Assembly (NCBI GenBank): GCA_013822735.1
Contig: PNKZ01000001.1
Location: 806,001-870,000 of the forward strand
Reading direction: 5' to 3'
Source of the DNA: Pirellula sp.
GTDB taxonomy: Bacteria > Planctomycetota > Planctomycetia > Pirellulales > PNKZ01
Length of the DNA: 64,000 bases
In this document: positions 34,505 to 43,306 of the stretch, one piece after another
Numbering within the stretch: position 1 is the first letter of the stretch
Layout: every line of letters begins with the position of its first letter
Notes under the pieces: model-generated
The model's input: the letters and a program-made list of their open reading frames with translations, nothing else
The model's database searches: none
What the model was told of the DNA's origin: nothing
Position numbers and translations under genes: made by a program

Positions 34505-34667
34505 GGCCTAGCACCCTGCGTGGAAAAGTTCCCAGAAGCAAGCGGGCCGAGCATCCGAGCGAACCTGCCGCCGTGTCGGCAAACTTCGAAGCCATGCCGG
34601 CTTCGACTCAATGCGGCGTCCGAGTATTGCCGACTGCGATGGGCCCGGACTCAGACCGCAAACCGAA

Positions 34668-34856
34668 CTATTCGGCGGCGTCTTCGGTTTCGACGACCGT
34701 ACGACCCATGTAGTAGCCGCAATTCGGGCAGATCACGTGCGACGGAATCGCGGTGCTGCACTTCGGGCAATAATGCAATTGCTTCGGCTTCTTCTGATCG
34801 TGGGCCCGGCGGGAACCGGTACGGGCATTACTCTGACGACGCTTTGGTACGGCCAT
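34668..34856 (-). CDS. rpmF: 50S ribosomal protein L32
   Basis: The 62-residue protein is MAVPKRRQSNARTGSRRAH followed by a four-Cys zinc ribbon (HYCPKCSTAI and ICPNCGYYMG). The C-terminus is acidic. It is a small component of the large ribosomal subunit. Its place ahead of fab genes is the usual linkage of L32 with fatty acid synthesis, although the plsX and fabH genes that normally follow are absent. A good promoter, TTGACA-N17-TAAATT, lies about 45 nt upstream. Confidence 0.95.
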   Translation of the reverse strand: MAVPKRRQSNARTGSRRAHDQKKPKQLHYCPKCSTAIPSHVICPNCGYYMGRTVVETEDAAE

Positions 34857-34899
34857 GACAACCACCGGGACGGAACGGCGACACTTGGGGAAACCAACG

Positions 34900-34928
34900 A
34901 ATTTAGAGGGGCAGGGCCCGGGTGTCAA
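34900..34928 (-). promoter_or_regulatory. Sigma70-like promoter for rpmF and the fab cluster
   Basis: On the minus strand a perfect TTGACA (34928-34923), a 17-bp spacer and TAAATT (34905-34900). The predicted start point is roughly 35-40 nt before the rpmF ATG. It is the closest match to the bacterial consensus in the window. Confidence 0.65.
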
Positions 34929-34964
34929 GGCGGCAAAACGCCGGGAACTACCGCCGGAAACGAT

Positions 34965-34984
34965 GGGGAAACCGCAATTTCCCC
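34965..34984 (-). terminator. Hairpin between the GT4 gene and rpmF
   Basis: GGGGAAA (34965-34971) and TTTCCCC (34978-34984) pair perfectly around a 6-nt loop, 35 bp after the GT4 stop and before the rpmF promoter. It could separate the two transcription units, but no T-run follows. Confidence 0.4.
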
Positions 34985-35019
34985 GAGACATTCCCGCGAT
35001 GGCTCGTTGCGGGCGTCGA

Positions 35020-36174
35020 CTATGCCGAAGCGCGCGCGGTGCGCGGCGCCATGACGGTTTCGTAAAGCAGGATATGCCGTCGCGCGACTTCGCTCCAGGC
35101 GTACTGCTGCGCGGCTTCGCGTGCGTTGGTTCCCAGCCTCTCTGTTTCCGCGCGGTTGCCGAGGAATTGACGAAGCGCGTTCGCTAATTCCGTCTCGGAT
35201 CCGGGGGATACGAGTAGTCCTGTCTTGCCGACTTGCACTAGGTCGCCGAGCCCCGGCAGGTTCGAGGCAATCACCGGCCGACCGGCTGCATAACCTTCCA
35301 GCGCGACCAAGCCGAACGACTCCCATTTGCGCGACGGCACGACGACGCCCAACGCTTGCTGCAAGAGAAACGTCTTCGTCGTGCCGGATACGCTACCGAC
35401 GAAGCGAACTCGATGCGATAGGTTCAACTCGGTCGTCAGGCTTTCCAAGGCGGGGCGAGCGACGCCGTCGCCGGCGATGACCAGTTGCACGCCGGGTGCT
35501 TCGGCGTCGACGGAGCGGAGCGCTCTCAGGAGAACATCAACTCCTTTGCCTTCATGCAATCGCCCCAGGAACAGCAGGTATTGCTGCGGGACGATCGCGG
35601 CATCCAAGTTTTCAGGCCGCGCGGCCTGTTGCGCAAACGGTTGAAGATCGACGCCGTTGGGGATTTCGACCAGGGTTTCCAATCCGGGACAAACCGCGTG
35701 GTAGCCTGCCGTGGTGAAACGACTGATCGAAACGACGGCGTCGGCCGATTCGAGAGCCGTGGCGTGTCGCTGCCGCATGCCCGGTTTGGCGTAGCGTGCG
35801 CTTCGTCCCCAGACATCACCGATGTGGTCGGTGATCACCGTCGGAATGCGGAGCTTCCGCTTGCTGAGCGCCGCTAAGTAGCCGCACGGATGCGTGCTGT
35901 GGCAGTGCAACACGTCGAACCGCTCGCGACGCTGCAATTGCTCGAGCCAGTGACGATACCAGCCGACGAAGCGTCGCGTAGATACGAACCGCGGATGGCG
36001 CACGACTTGATAAGGGAACGCGGCGTCGTTGGTTCGGATCGGGCGTCGCGGCGGTTGCGTGAAGACGACCACGTGATGCCCCAACGCCAGAAACTGACGC
36101 GCCAACGCATCGACGACCATTTCCTGGCCGCCGATCTTGGGAAGGGCCGTCTCCGTGTAAAGGCAAATCCGCAT
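35020..36174 (-). CDS. GT4-family glycosyltransferase
   Basis: The 384-residue GT-B protein starts MRICLYTETALPKIGGQEMVV, a typical first strand and glycine loop. DVLHCHSTHPCGYLAA and NGVDLQPFA mark the acceptor domain and linker. YLLFLGRLHEGKGVDVLLRAL and the E-x7-E segment KWESFGLVALEGYAAG (about residues 288-303) are in the donor domain. It probably adds a sugar to a lipid- or polysaccharide-linked acceptor. It follows a methyltransferase by 22 bp in the same direction and is ended by a hairpin before rpmF. Confidence 0.9.
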   Translation of the reverse strand: MRICLYTETALPKIGGQEMVVDALARQFLALGHHVVVFTQPPRRPIRTNDAAFPYQVVRHPRFVSTRRFVGWYRHWLEQLQRRERFDVLHCHSTHPCGYLAALSKRKLRIPTVITDHIGDVWGRSARYAKPGMRQRHATALESADAVVSISRFTTAGYHAVCPGLETLVEIPNGVDLQPFAQQAARPENLDAAIVPQQYLLFLGRLHEGKGVDVLLRALRSVDAEAPGVQLVIAGDGVARPALESLTTELNLSHRVRFVGSVSGTTKTFLLQQALGVVVPSRKWESFGLVALEGYAAGRPVIASNLPGLGDLVQVGKTGLLVSPGSETELANALRQFLGNRAETERLGTNAREAAQQYAWSEVARRHILLYETVMAPRTARASA

Positions 36175-36196
36175 GACGTTATCCGAGTTGGTAAGG

Positions 36197-37198
36197 TTAA
36201 GCCGCCCGGCTCCAAAGGGCGCACAGGTTGGCGCCGTCTTGAGGGAAGTCGTCGGCTAATCGTCGGCACTCTTGCTGCCACTCGCGCGGGAGACGCGCCT
36301 CGGCAAAGGTTCCCATGAACGAGTAAGAATGCACCCAGCGAAGTTGCCACTGGCCGCACAGTTCCGCCTGCAAGAGGTCAATGTCGAAGCCACGCCCCGC
36401 CGTCGCTTCCGCCGCCGAGTGGGCGACATGAAAGTCGACGAGTCGATCGATCACATGCGGCGTGGGGCGCCGGCCGAATAGCCCCTGCTTGTAGGCGGCT
36501 CGGGCCGTGAGACGTTTGGGGCTTCTGAACTTGGAAAGCGTCTTATGCCACCGCGTTCCCAAGGCCGCCGGCGTGAGACCTCGCCACCAACGCTCGCCGC
36601 GACGGCTCTTCGCGGTCTCGCTGTAACGGCGGTACAGATTCAAGCAGTCGGGGTTCTTGTAGTAACGGCTCGACGGCTCGTGCCCCGCCAACCAAAGCGC
36701 CCCGGGAGCGAGTTGTTCCGTGAGTTGCCGAACGGTCGCTTGCGGATCGGGCAAATGATGGAGAAGCGAATTGGTAAGCAATAGGTCGAAGGGTCCGCCG
36801 GCCGCGAGCGAGGCCGCATCACAAATGAATTGCGCCGCCGGAAACTGCGGGGCGATCTTTTCTCGGCAGCGATCGACCATCTCCGGCGAAAGATCGTAGC
36901 AGACCAGCGATGTGATCTGCTCGGCAGGAAGATGCTGCAGAATTTGTTCCGAAGCGAAGCCGGTGCCGCAACCGAAGTCGAGAATCCGCCAACCGCCGGG
37001 GCGGGGTGCGATGCCCGCCTGTGCGATCATTTCTTGCCAGTAGGCGGGGAGCTGCTGATGGATCTCGGGGTGCCGGCGATCGTAATCGCGAGCCTCGAAG
37101 GCGTGAAAGATCTTGTTCACTTCGACGACAAGGCGATCGAGCGGCAATCGCGGTTCGAACGGTTGCAGCCACGCCGGGTAGGTATCGACGGCAGACAT
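36197..37198 (-). CDS. Class I SAM-dependent methyltransferase
   Basis: The 333-residue protein has WRILDFGCGTGFASEQIL as SAM motif I (about residue 72), CYDLSPEMVDRCREK as motif II and NSLLHHLPDPQATV as the post-motif typical of ubiE/Methyltransf_12-type proteins. A long C-terminal region (from about 190) with basic, Trp-rich stretches is specific to this protein. It pairs with the GT4 gene 22 bp downstream, so a glycan or lipid substrate is likely. A possible promoter TTGCCT-N17-GACAAT lies at 37268-37240. Confidence 0.82.
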   Translation of the reverse strand: MSAVDTYPAWLQPFEPRLPLDRLVVEVNKIFHAFEARDYDRRHPEIHQQLPAYWQEMIAQAGIAPRPGGWRILDFGCGTGFASEQILQHLPAEQITSLVCYDLSPEMVDRCREKIAPQFPAAQFICDAASLAAGGPFDLLLTNSLLHHLPDPQATVRQLTEQLAPGALWLAGHEPSSRYYKNPDCLNLYRRYSETAKSRRGERWWRGLTPAALGTRWHKTLSKFRSPKRLTARAAYKQGLFGRRPTPHVIDRLVDFHVAHSAAEATAGRGFDIDLLQAELCGQWQLRWVHSYSFMGTFAEARLPREWQQECRRLADDFPQDGANLCALWSRAA

Positions 37199-37331
37199 TG
37201 TGCTACGCCAGGAACCGTGGGGGAAAACGTCGGGGGCGGATTGTCAAACAACCCGGTAAACGAGGCAAGATCAATCACGCCGGCACGGCGTTGCGGCGGA
37301 AATGCAGGAAGTTGCCGGCAATGCAACGAAC

Positions 37332-37361
37332 TTGACCGCGATTTCCGCGAACTGCTACAGT
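37332..37361 (+). promoter_or_regulatory. Sigma70-like promoter for the FkbM methyltransferase gene
   Basis: TTGACC (37332-37337), 18 bp, TACAGT (37356-37361), with TGC directly before the -10 as in extended -10 promoters. It is about 50 nt upstream of the ATG at 37415. Confidence 0.5.
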
Positions 37362-37414
37362 GCCGCGCGCAACAAGCGTTACGCGAAACTCTTACGGTAG
37401 ACGAGCAGACGATT

Positions 37415-38362
37415 ATGTCGACGAGCGATGCACCGCTGCGCATGAAGCAGTCGACGCTGCACAAACGCCTTTCGCGGTCCGCCAAATCGGTGATTCGCAA
37501 AGCGGCTGCTCCGCTTCTTCCGCTGATGCCCGACGTCGTGAAGAACGTGTTCCCGGGCCTGGGGCGCGTTACCACGCAGCTTCCCGGCGGCGGCACGCTT
37601 CGTCTTATTTCCGACGGTGACGACGGGAAGGATTACATCGCCTACAAAGTGGCCGGACGAAGCCTCGACCGGTTTGAGCCGGAGACGATGCTCATCCTGA
37701 CGGCGTTGCTCGGCGAAACGCGGACATTCTTCGACGTCGGCGCCAACACCGGCTTGTTTGCCTTGGCGGCCGCAGCCGATCCGCAGCGACGCGTCGTTGG
37801 CTTTGAGCCGGTGCCGCAGATTGCGCGGCGCTTTGCCGACAACGTCCGTTTGAACGGCTTTCGCAACCTGCGCGTGGAAGCCTGTGCGGTCGACGAAGCC
37901 GACGGCGAGCTCACGTTGCATATTCCGCTGACCAAATCGAGCCTGCCGACCAGCGCTTCGGCAGCCGCCGGGTTTAAAAGCCAAACCTATGAGGTACGAG
38001 TCCCCGCCGTTACGCTCGATCGTTACATCGCAAAGCATGCGATCGACCGTGTCGATCTGATCAAGCTTGATACCGAGACGACGGAAGACCGCGTGTTGCG
38101 CGGCGCCGCCGCGTTGATACGGCGCGACGCGCCGGCAATCGTGTGCGAGGTGCTTCATCAAGGATGCCGGCCGTCGATCGCAGACGTCCTTGCCGAGCAG
38201 TTGACGCCGCTCGGCTACCGCTACTTCTGGATCAAGCCGGAAGGGCTGATCGAACGGGCCGCGCCGGCGGGAGATCCGACGGGCGAGTTCATGAACTACT
38301 TGTTCATCACGGAGCGTCGGCTGCAGCCGGTCGCTTCACTTATCGTCTCCGACCAGCCGTAG
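37415..38362 (+). CDS. FkbM-family methyltransferase
   Basis: The 315-residue protein has RTFFDVGANTGLFALAAA (SAM motif I, about residue 108), VVGFEPVPQIARRFADNV, and VDLIKLDTETTEDRVLRGA (about 215), all FkbM hallmarks. FkbM proteins O-methylate sugars or polyketides. The first 60 residues are basic and may contact membrane or substrate. The ATG at 37415 is in frame with a long upstream open stretch, but the promoter and the antisense methyltransferase gene make the longer reading unlikely. It is divergent from the methyltransferase at 36197. Confidence 0.85.
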   Translation: MSTSDAPLRMKQSTLHKRLSRSAKSVIRKAAAPLLPLMPDVVKNVFPGLGRVTTQLPGGGTLRLISDGDDGKDYIAYKVAGRSLDRFEPETMLILTALLGETRTFFDVGANTGLFALAAAADPQRRVVGFEPVPQIARRFADNVRLNGFRNLRVEACAVDEADGELTLHIPLTKSSLPTSASAAAGFKSQTYEVRVPAVTLDRYIAKHAIDRVDLIKLDTETTEDRVLRGAAALIRRDAPAIVCEVLHQGCRPSIADVLAEQLTPLGYRYFWIKPEGLIERAAPAGDPTGEFMNYLFITERRLQPVASLIVSDQP

Positions 38363-38394
38363 CGAGCGTGCGTCTAAGCCGAGTGCGTAGGAAT

Positions 38395-38943
38395 TCACCG
38401 CGCAACGTATTGCAGGATCGCATCCGCGGCGGCGGCGAGATCGTCGACGACGAAATCGGGACGACAGGTTCCTTTCTTTTCCACAGCCGCGCCGTATCCG
38501 GTCCGCACTAACACACTCACCGCTCCGATCGCGTCGGCGAGTTCGACGTCGAGGGCCTTGTCGCCTATGACAAAGGCTTGGGAAGCGTCGAACCCCAGTT
38601 CCCCAGCGGCTTGTAGCGCCAGGCCCGGCCGCGGCTTGCGGCAGTCGCAGGCGTCTTCCACCGTGTGCGGGCAGTAGTAAATCCCGTCGATCGTGATCTG
38701 CTCCTGCGCGAGCAGCTCACACATGCGCGCGTGGATCGCGGCGAGTCCCGCTTCGTCAAAGTAGCCCCGGCCGATTCCCGATTGGTTGGTGATGACGACC
38801 AATCCGAATCCGGTCGCTTGCAACTTGCGGATCCCTTCCGCGGCTTTCGGCAACAATTCCACGCCGTCGGGGTGGGCCAAGTACTCGCGCTCGATGATCA
38901 TCGTTCCGTCGCGATCGAGCAGTACGTAGCGTTTGATCGGCAT
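38395..38943 (-). CDS. gmhB: D-glycero-D-manno-heptose-1,7-bisphosphate 7-phosphatase-like HAD protein
   Basis: The 182-residue protein has motif I LLDRDGTMI, motif II ITNQSGIGRGYF, the zinc site CPHTVEDACDCRKPRPG (Cys-x-His and Cys-x-Cys), and motif IV FVIGDKALDVELA. Length and order match GmhB, which removes the 7-phosphate in ADP-heptose synthesis. The related histidinol-phosphatase activity has the same motifs, so specificity is not certain. The start at 38943 is 11 bp after the PQQ-protein stop. Together with the kinase fusion at 4045 it hints at heptose-like sugar metabolism. Confidence 0.85.
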   Translation of the reverse strand: MPIKRYVLLDRDGTMIIEREYLAHPDGVELLPKAAEGIRKLQATGFGLVVITNQSGIGRGYFDEAGLAAIHARMCELLAQEQITIDGIYYCPHTVEDACDCRKPRPGLALQAAGELGFDASQAFVIGDKALDVELADAIGAVSVLVRTGYGAAVEKKGTCRPDFVVDDLAAAADAILQYVAR

Positions 38944-38954
38944 AACTGCGTAGG

Positions 38955-40394
38955 TTACTTGCCCAAGCAATAGAGCGCGGACTCGGTACGCAAATAGATG
39001 CGGCCGTCGACCAGTGCGGGGGTGGCGACGGCCCGTTCGCCGAACGAACGCGAACTGATCGCTTCCCACGCGGCGTCGCCGTCGGTCGAGGCGGCTTTCA
39101 CGACGTTCAGATTTCCCGCGTCGCTCAAGATGTAAACCTTGCCGTCGCCGGCGACCGGCGATGCGAAGAACTTCCCGGCCCCCGGCACGCGGCCCACCTT
39201 CAGCGTGCGCCCGTCGTCGGCGGCTAAGGCGCTGAGGATGCCGCCGTCTTTGATGAGGTACACCACGCCGCGATACACGAGCGGACTCGGCACATACGGC
39301 AGATTCTTGTCTTGTTGCCACACCAACCGCGGCGGATTGCCGGGCACATCGCTCGCGCGGAGAGCCATCACCGAATTGCGGGCCAGTTCAAACACTCGGG
39401 CATATTTGACCCACTCCGCCTGATCGAGCTTCTGGTCTTGGTCGAGGTCGATGCGGTAGAAGCGGTCGAGCACGTCGGGATTGGTGCACTCTTCGCGCGT
39501 GAGCTTCTTGTCTGCGTTCTTGTCCCACTGCGCGAGCGCGGTTTCCCACGGCTCCATGCCGATGCGTCCTTCGGTATCGCCGCCGGGAGACCAAGTGGAA
39601 ACGTAGAGCATGTCGCCGACGACGACCGGCGTCGTGTTGACGATTCGCGCCAAGCCGTCGACCGTCCATAGGAGCTTGCCCGTCGCGAAGTCGTAGCTTG
39701 TGAGTTGCAGCGCCCCGGCGACGATCACCTGCTTGGTCTTGGCCGCGCCGACGCCGAAGTCCGCCACCACGGGCGTTGCGTAGCTGCGCGTGGTCCCTTC
39801 GCGCACCGTGCGCCAAAGGGTCTTGCCGGTCGCCGCCTCGACGCACAGCAGGAAATTGTCTCGATCGTGATCTTCGTTCAAAAGAACGCGACCGTCAACG
39901 ACGATCGGCGAGCTGCCCGAGCCGAACTCGTCTTGAAACGGCCCCATCGGCAGTTGCCAGAGGAGCTTGCCGTCGAGGTCATAGCATAAGAGCCCGTAAC
40001 TGCCGAAGAAGCTGACGACGCGCTCGCCGTCGCACGCGGGGGTCGACGTCGCCGCGCTGCCCGACGGATGCGTTGGCTCAACACGATCATGCGGGGCCGG
40101 CTGCGTCCAAAGCACCTTGCCGGTGGCCCGATCGAGCCCGACGGTCGCGAGCTTCCCTTCGACGAACGTCGTCAGAAAGATCCGCTCGCCGCAGACGCAC
40201 GGGGACGAATGGCCCGACCCCAGCGGCGTTCGCCAGCGCACGATGTCGTCGGATTCCACTTCCTCAACGAGCGGCGTGCGATCGCCGACTGCGATTCCGG
40301 AATCACTACGGAAGTATACCGACGGCTCCGCAGCGCCGACCGCCACGGTACACGTCGCCGTGAAGGCGAAGACCAATACGAATCGCGCCGTCAT
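38955..40394 (-). CDS. Secreted PQQ-like beta-propeller protein with EF-hand pair
   Basis: The 479-residue protein has a signal peptide (FVLVFAFTATCTVAVGAAEP, cut near residue 22) and repeated propeller blades of the PQQ type, each with a pattern like LDRATGKVLW, YDLDGKLLW, VEAATGKTLW and YDFATGKLLW. Between blades, residues 291-302 (DKNADKKLTREE) and 316-327 (DLDQDQKLDQAE) form two EF-hand loops with acidic residues at positions 1, 3, 5 and 12. Such proteins are common in planctomycetes; no dehydrogenase active site is evident. It follows alaS by 41 bp and precedes gmhB by 11 bp. Confidence 0.87.
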   Translation of the reverse strand: MTARFVLVFAFTATCTVAVGAAEPSVYFRSDSGIAVGDRTPLVEEVESDDIVRWRTPLGSGHSSPCVCGERIFLTTFVEGKLATVGLDRATGKVLWTQPAPHDRVEPTHPSGSAATSTPACDGERVVSFFGSYGLLCYDLDGKLLWQLPMGPFQDEFGSGSSPIVVDGRVLLNEDHDRDNFLLCVEAATGKTLWRTVREGTTRSYATPVVADFGVGAAKTKQVIVAGALQLTSYDFATGKLLWTVDGLARIVNTTPVVVGDMLYVSTWSPGGDTEGRIGMEPWETALAQWDKNADKKLTREECTNPDVLDRFYRIDLDQDQKLDQAEWVKYARVFELARNSVMALRASDVPGNPPRLVWQQDKNLPYVPSPLVYRGVVYLIKDGGILSALAADDGRTLKVGRVPGAGKFFASPVAGDGKVYILSDAGNLNVVKAASTDGDAAWEAISSRSFGERAVATPALVDGRIYLRTESALYCLGK

Positions 40395-40435
40395 GCAAAC
40401 TCTCCGCAGTGTCTCTGTATTGCGCCGCTCGGCAT

Positions 40436-43051
40436 TTAGCCGCCGAGTTGTTTCACCATCGAGTCGCGTCCTTGCGTGAGGGCTTCCGGTAGTTTTTCCG
40501 CGTCCTTGCCGCCGGCTTGGGCCATGTCTGGCCGGCCGCCGCCGCTTCCGCCGACCAGGGCCGAGGCCGCTTTCACCCAGTTGCCCGCGTGCAGCTTCTT
40601 GGCTTGCAGGTCGTGTGTGATGCCGGCCACGAGCGTGACCTTGCCTTCGTCATCGCGCGCGCCGAGCAATGCCGCCACGCTCGGTGCCTTCTGACGGAAT
40701 TGGTCGATGATCGCACGCAACGTGTCGGCCGTGCCGCCGGGGATTTCCGCGGCGACGACCTTCGTCGTTCCCACGGTCGCGGCGTCGGCCAGCATTTGGT
40801 CGACCGTCGGCCCGCCGGCGCGAACGCCCGAGGCCATTTGCTTGCGTAGCTCTTTGACTTCCTTCGCCATCGCGGCGACGCGCGCCGGCAGTTCGTCAAT
40901 CGGCGAACGAATCGCGGCGGCCGCTTCTTGCAGGAGTTGCTCCTGCTTGCGCGTGCGCTCGAGCGCGGCCTTGCCGGTAACGGCGGTGATGCGGCGCGTG
41001 CCGGCGGCGACGTTTTCTTCGCTGACGATCTTGAACAGGCCGACTTGGCCCGTGTTGTCGAGATGCGTACCGCCGCAAAGTTCCTTGCTGAATTCGCCCA
41101 TGGAAACCATGCGGACGACGTCGGGGTACTTTTCGCCGAAGAGCATCATTGCCCCTTGCTGCTTGGCATCGGCAATCGGCAGATTGCGCCAGTTGATCGG
41201 CGCGGCCTCGGCGATCTTGGCGTTCACTTCGTTTTCGATTTCGATCAGCTTCTCCTTCGGCACCTGCGTCGGATGCCCGAAGTCGAAGCGGAGTTCGTCG
41301 TCGGAAACCTTGCTGCCGCGTTGCAACGCTTCCTTGCTCACGTGCTTCTGCAGCGCGTAATGCATGAGGTGCGTGGCGGAGTGCGCCCGACGAATGCCTT
41401 GTCGCCGATCCGGGTTGACGGTCGCCGTGACCTTCACCCCTTGGCGAATGATGCCCGCGCGCAGGTGGCCGACATGGAGCATGAAGCCCCCTTCCTTCTG
41501 CGTGTCGATCACTTCGAAGGCGAAGCCTTCGCCGCGGATTTCGCCGATGTCGCCGACTTGGCCGCCGCTTTCGCCGTAGAAGGGCGTTTGATCGAGCACG
41601 ACGACGATCGGCTTCGCGTGGCCGATTTCATCGACCTGATCGACGAGCTTGTCTTGGGCGATGAGGCCGACGACTTGCGCCTCGGACTCCATCTTCTCGT
41701 AGCCGAGGAAGGTGCTGCCGTGCATCGCCTTCTTGAGCGCATCGAGCGGGCCGCTGGAGAAGACGATCTTCTCGCCGACGTTGGAAATCTTGCCGTGCTC
41801 CTCCATCGCCTTCTTGAAGCCGGTCCAGTCGAACGTGAAGTTGTGCTCGGCGGCGATTGTTTCAAACAGCTCCGGCGGGAAGCCGTGCGTCTGATACATG
41901 TCGAACGATTCGCGGCCGGGCACCATGACGCGGTTGGCCTTCTTCATGTCGTCGAACACTTTGTCGATGCGGCTCAGGCCCGCGTCAATGGTCGCGAAGA
42001 AGCTCGCCTCTTCGCGCTCGATCACCTTCGCTACGGCGCCGGTCGTTTCTTGCAACTCGGGGTAGGGGCCTTTCATGAGCTCGGCGACCTTCGTCACCAG
42101 CTGATGCAGGAACGGTCGGTCGAGCCCCATTTGGCGACCATCGAGCACCGCGCGGCGGAGCAAGCGGCGAATGACGTAGCCTTGCTTTTGCTTGTCAGGA
42201 TAGACGTTCTCGTGAATCGCAAAGGAGCAGGCGCGCACATGGTCGGCGATGCGGCGCAGGCGTCGGCCGTCGTCGCCGGCCGGATCGTATTTGCGACCGC
42301 ACACTTCGCCGGCCGCTTCGACGAGCGGGCGCAGGATATCGATGTGGTAGTTCGTCTCATGCCCCTGCATGACCGAAGCGATGCGCTCCAGGCCCATGCC
42401 GGTGTCGATGTTCTTACTCGGCAGCGGGCGCAGATTGTTCGGCGGCGAGCCGACGCGGTTGAACTGCGTGAACACGAGGTTCCAGATTTCGACGCTCTTG
42501 CCGCTCGGCGGATGGAAGAAGATTTCGGAGCAGGGGCCGCAGACGCCGTCGGGGCCTTGCGTCGGAGCGCCGGCCGGCCAGAAGTTGTCGTCTTCCCCCA
42601 TGCGCTCGATCCGGTCGACCGAGAGGCCGATATCCTTCTGCCAAATGCCGGCCGCTTCGTCGTCGTCGAGATAGACGGTGACGGTGAGCTTGTCGGCCGG
42701 CAGCCCGAGCCACTTCTTGTCGGTGAGAAACTCCCAGGCCCAATTGATCGCTTCGCGCTTGAAGTAGTCGCCGAAGCTGAAGTTGCCGAGCATCTCGAAG
42801 AACGTGTGGTGGTAGGCGGTGCGCCCCACGTTGTCGATATCCCCAGTGCGGAGGCACTTCTGACAGGTCGTGGCCTTGGTGAAGTCGAGCTTGCACTTGC
42901 CGAGGAAGTGATCTTTGAACTGATTCATGCCGGCCGGCGTGAACAGCACCGAAGGATCCCAGCGGGGAACCAGCACGTCGCTCGGGCGACGCGTGCATCC
43001 TTTGGAGGTGAAGAATTCGAGGTACTTTTCACGCAGTTCGTCGGTCTTCAT
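40436..43051 (-). CDS. alaS: Alanyl-tRNA synthetase
   Basis: The 871-residue protein starts MKTDELREKYLEFFTSKGC. The class II core has HHTFFEMLGNFSFGDYFK (motif 1/2 region). The editing domain has HSATHLMHYAL (His-x3-His) and CGGTH (Cys-x3-His) for zinc. The C-terminal DHHA1-like domain ends with GGSGGGRPDMAQAGG. It charges tRNA-Ala in the cytoplasm. The ATG at 43051 is chosen because family members begin at this point; an in-frame extension to 43237 has no such similarity. Length is as usual for bacteria (about 870-880). Confidence 0.97.
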   Translation of the reverse strand: MKTDELREKYLEFFTSKGCTRRPSDVLVPRWDPSVLFTPAGMNQFKDHFLGKCKLDFTKATTCQKCLRTGDIDNVGRTAYHHTFFEMLGNFSFGDYFKREAINWAWEFLTDKKWLGLPADKLTVTVYLDDDEAAGIWQKDIGLSVDRIERMGEDDNFWPAGAPTQGPDGVCGPCSEIFFHPPSGKSVEIWNLVFTQFNRVGSPPNNLRPLPSKNIDTGMGLERIASVMQGHETNYHIDILRPLVEAAGEVCGRKYDPAGDDGRRLRRIADHVRACSFAIHENVYPDKQKQGYVIRRLLRRAVLDGRQMGLDRPFLHQLVTKVAELMKGPYPELQETTGAVAKVIEREEASFFATIDAGLSRIDKVFDDMKKANRVMVPGRESFDMYQTHGFPPELFETIAAEHNFTFDWTGFKKAMEEHGKISNVGEKIVFSSGPLDALKKAMHGSTFLGYEKMESEAQVVGLIAQDKLVDQVDEIGHAKPIVVVLDQTPFYGESGGQVGDIGEIRGEGFAFEVIDTQKEGGFMLHVGHLRAGIIRQGVKVTATVNPDRRQGIRRAHSATHLMHYALQKHVSKEALQRGSKVSDDELRFDFGHPTQVPKEKLIEIENEVNAKIAEAAPINWRNLPIADAKQQGAMMLFGEKYPDVVRMVSMGEFSKELCGGTHLDNTGQVGLFKIVSEENVAAGTRRITAVTGKAALERTRKQEQLLQEAAAAIRSPIDELPARVAAMAKEVKELRKQMASGVRAGGPTVDQMLADAATVGTTKVVAAEIPGGTADTLRAIIDQFRQKAPSVAALLGARDDEGKVTLVAGITHDLQAKKLHAGNWVKAASALVGGSGGGRPDMAQAGGKDAEKLPEALTQGRDSMVKQLGG

Positions 43052-43177
43052 TGTCGGCGCTGAATGGGTTCGTGAGTTTCGGGAGGGGAGTGGTTTCGGT
43101 CCGGCGGCCGTGTCGGGAGTCCTGCGACTCAAAGACACGTGGCGGCTCGATATTGTTCGGCAACGGGAGAGGTCGCC

Positions 43178-43197
43178 GCGCATGCTAAGGCATGCGC
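43178..43197. repeat. Perfect small palindrome upstream of alaS
   Basis: GCGCATGC (43178-43185) and GCATGCGC (43190-43197) flank a TAAG loop. It lies in the 255-bp gap between alaS and the HtrA-like gene, possibly ending the HtrA-like transcript or being a dispersed palindrome. No other clear signal was found in the gap. Confidence 0.5.
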
Positions 43198-43306
43198 CTT
43201 CAACGGGTTGCGCACCCGGCGACTGGTCCGCCATCATACCGGGGGCCGGCTGAGGCGACTAGGCGAGACTTGGCCGGCCCTCACTGCGCCGCAGGCCCCA
43301 TCGCGC

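Noticed and set aside
40928-43063. Open frame of more than 700 codons antisense to alaS
   Set aside because: It is a shadow of the GC-rich codon use of alaS; the alaS motifs are complete on the other strand and the antisense protein shows no domain.
43052-43306. T-box leader ahead of alaS
   Set aside because: No T-box sequence or specifier stem-loop is visible; only a small palindrome.
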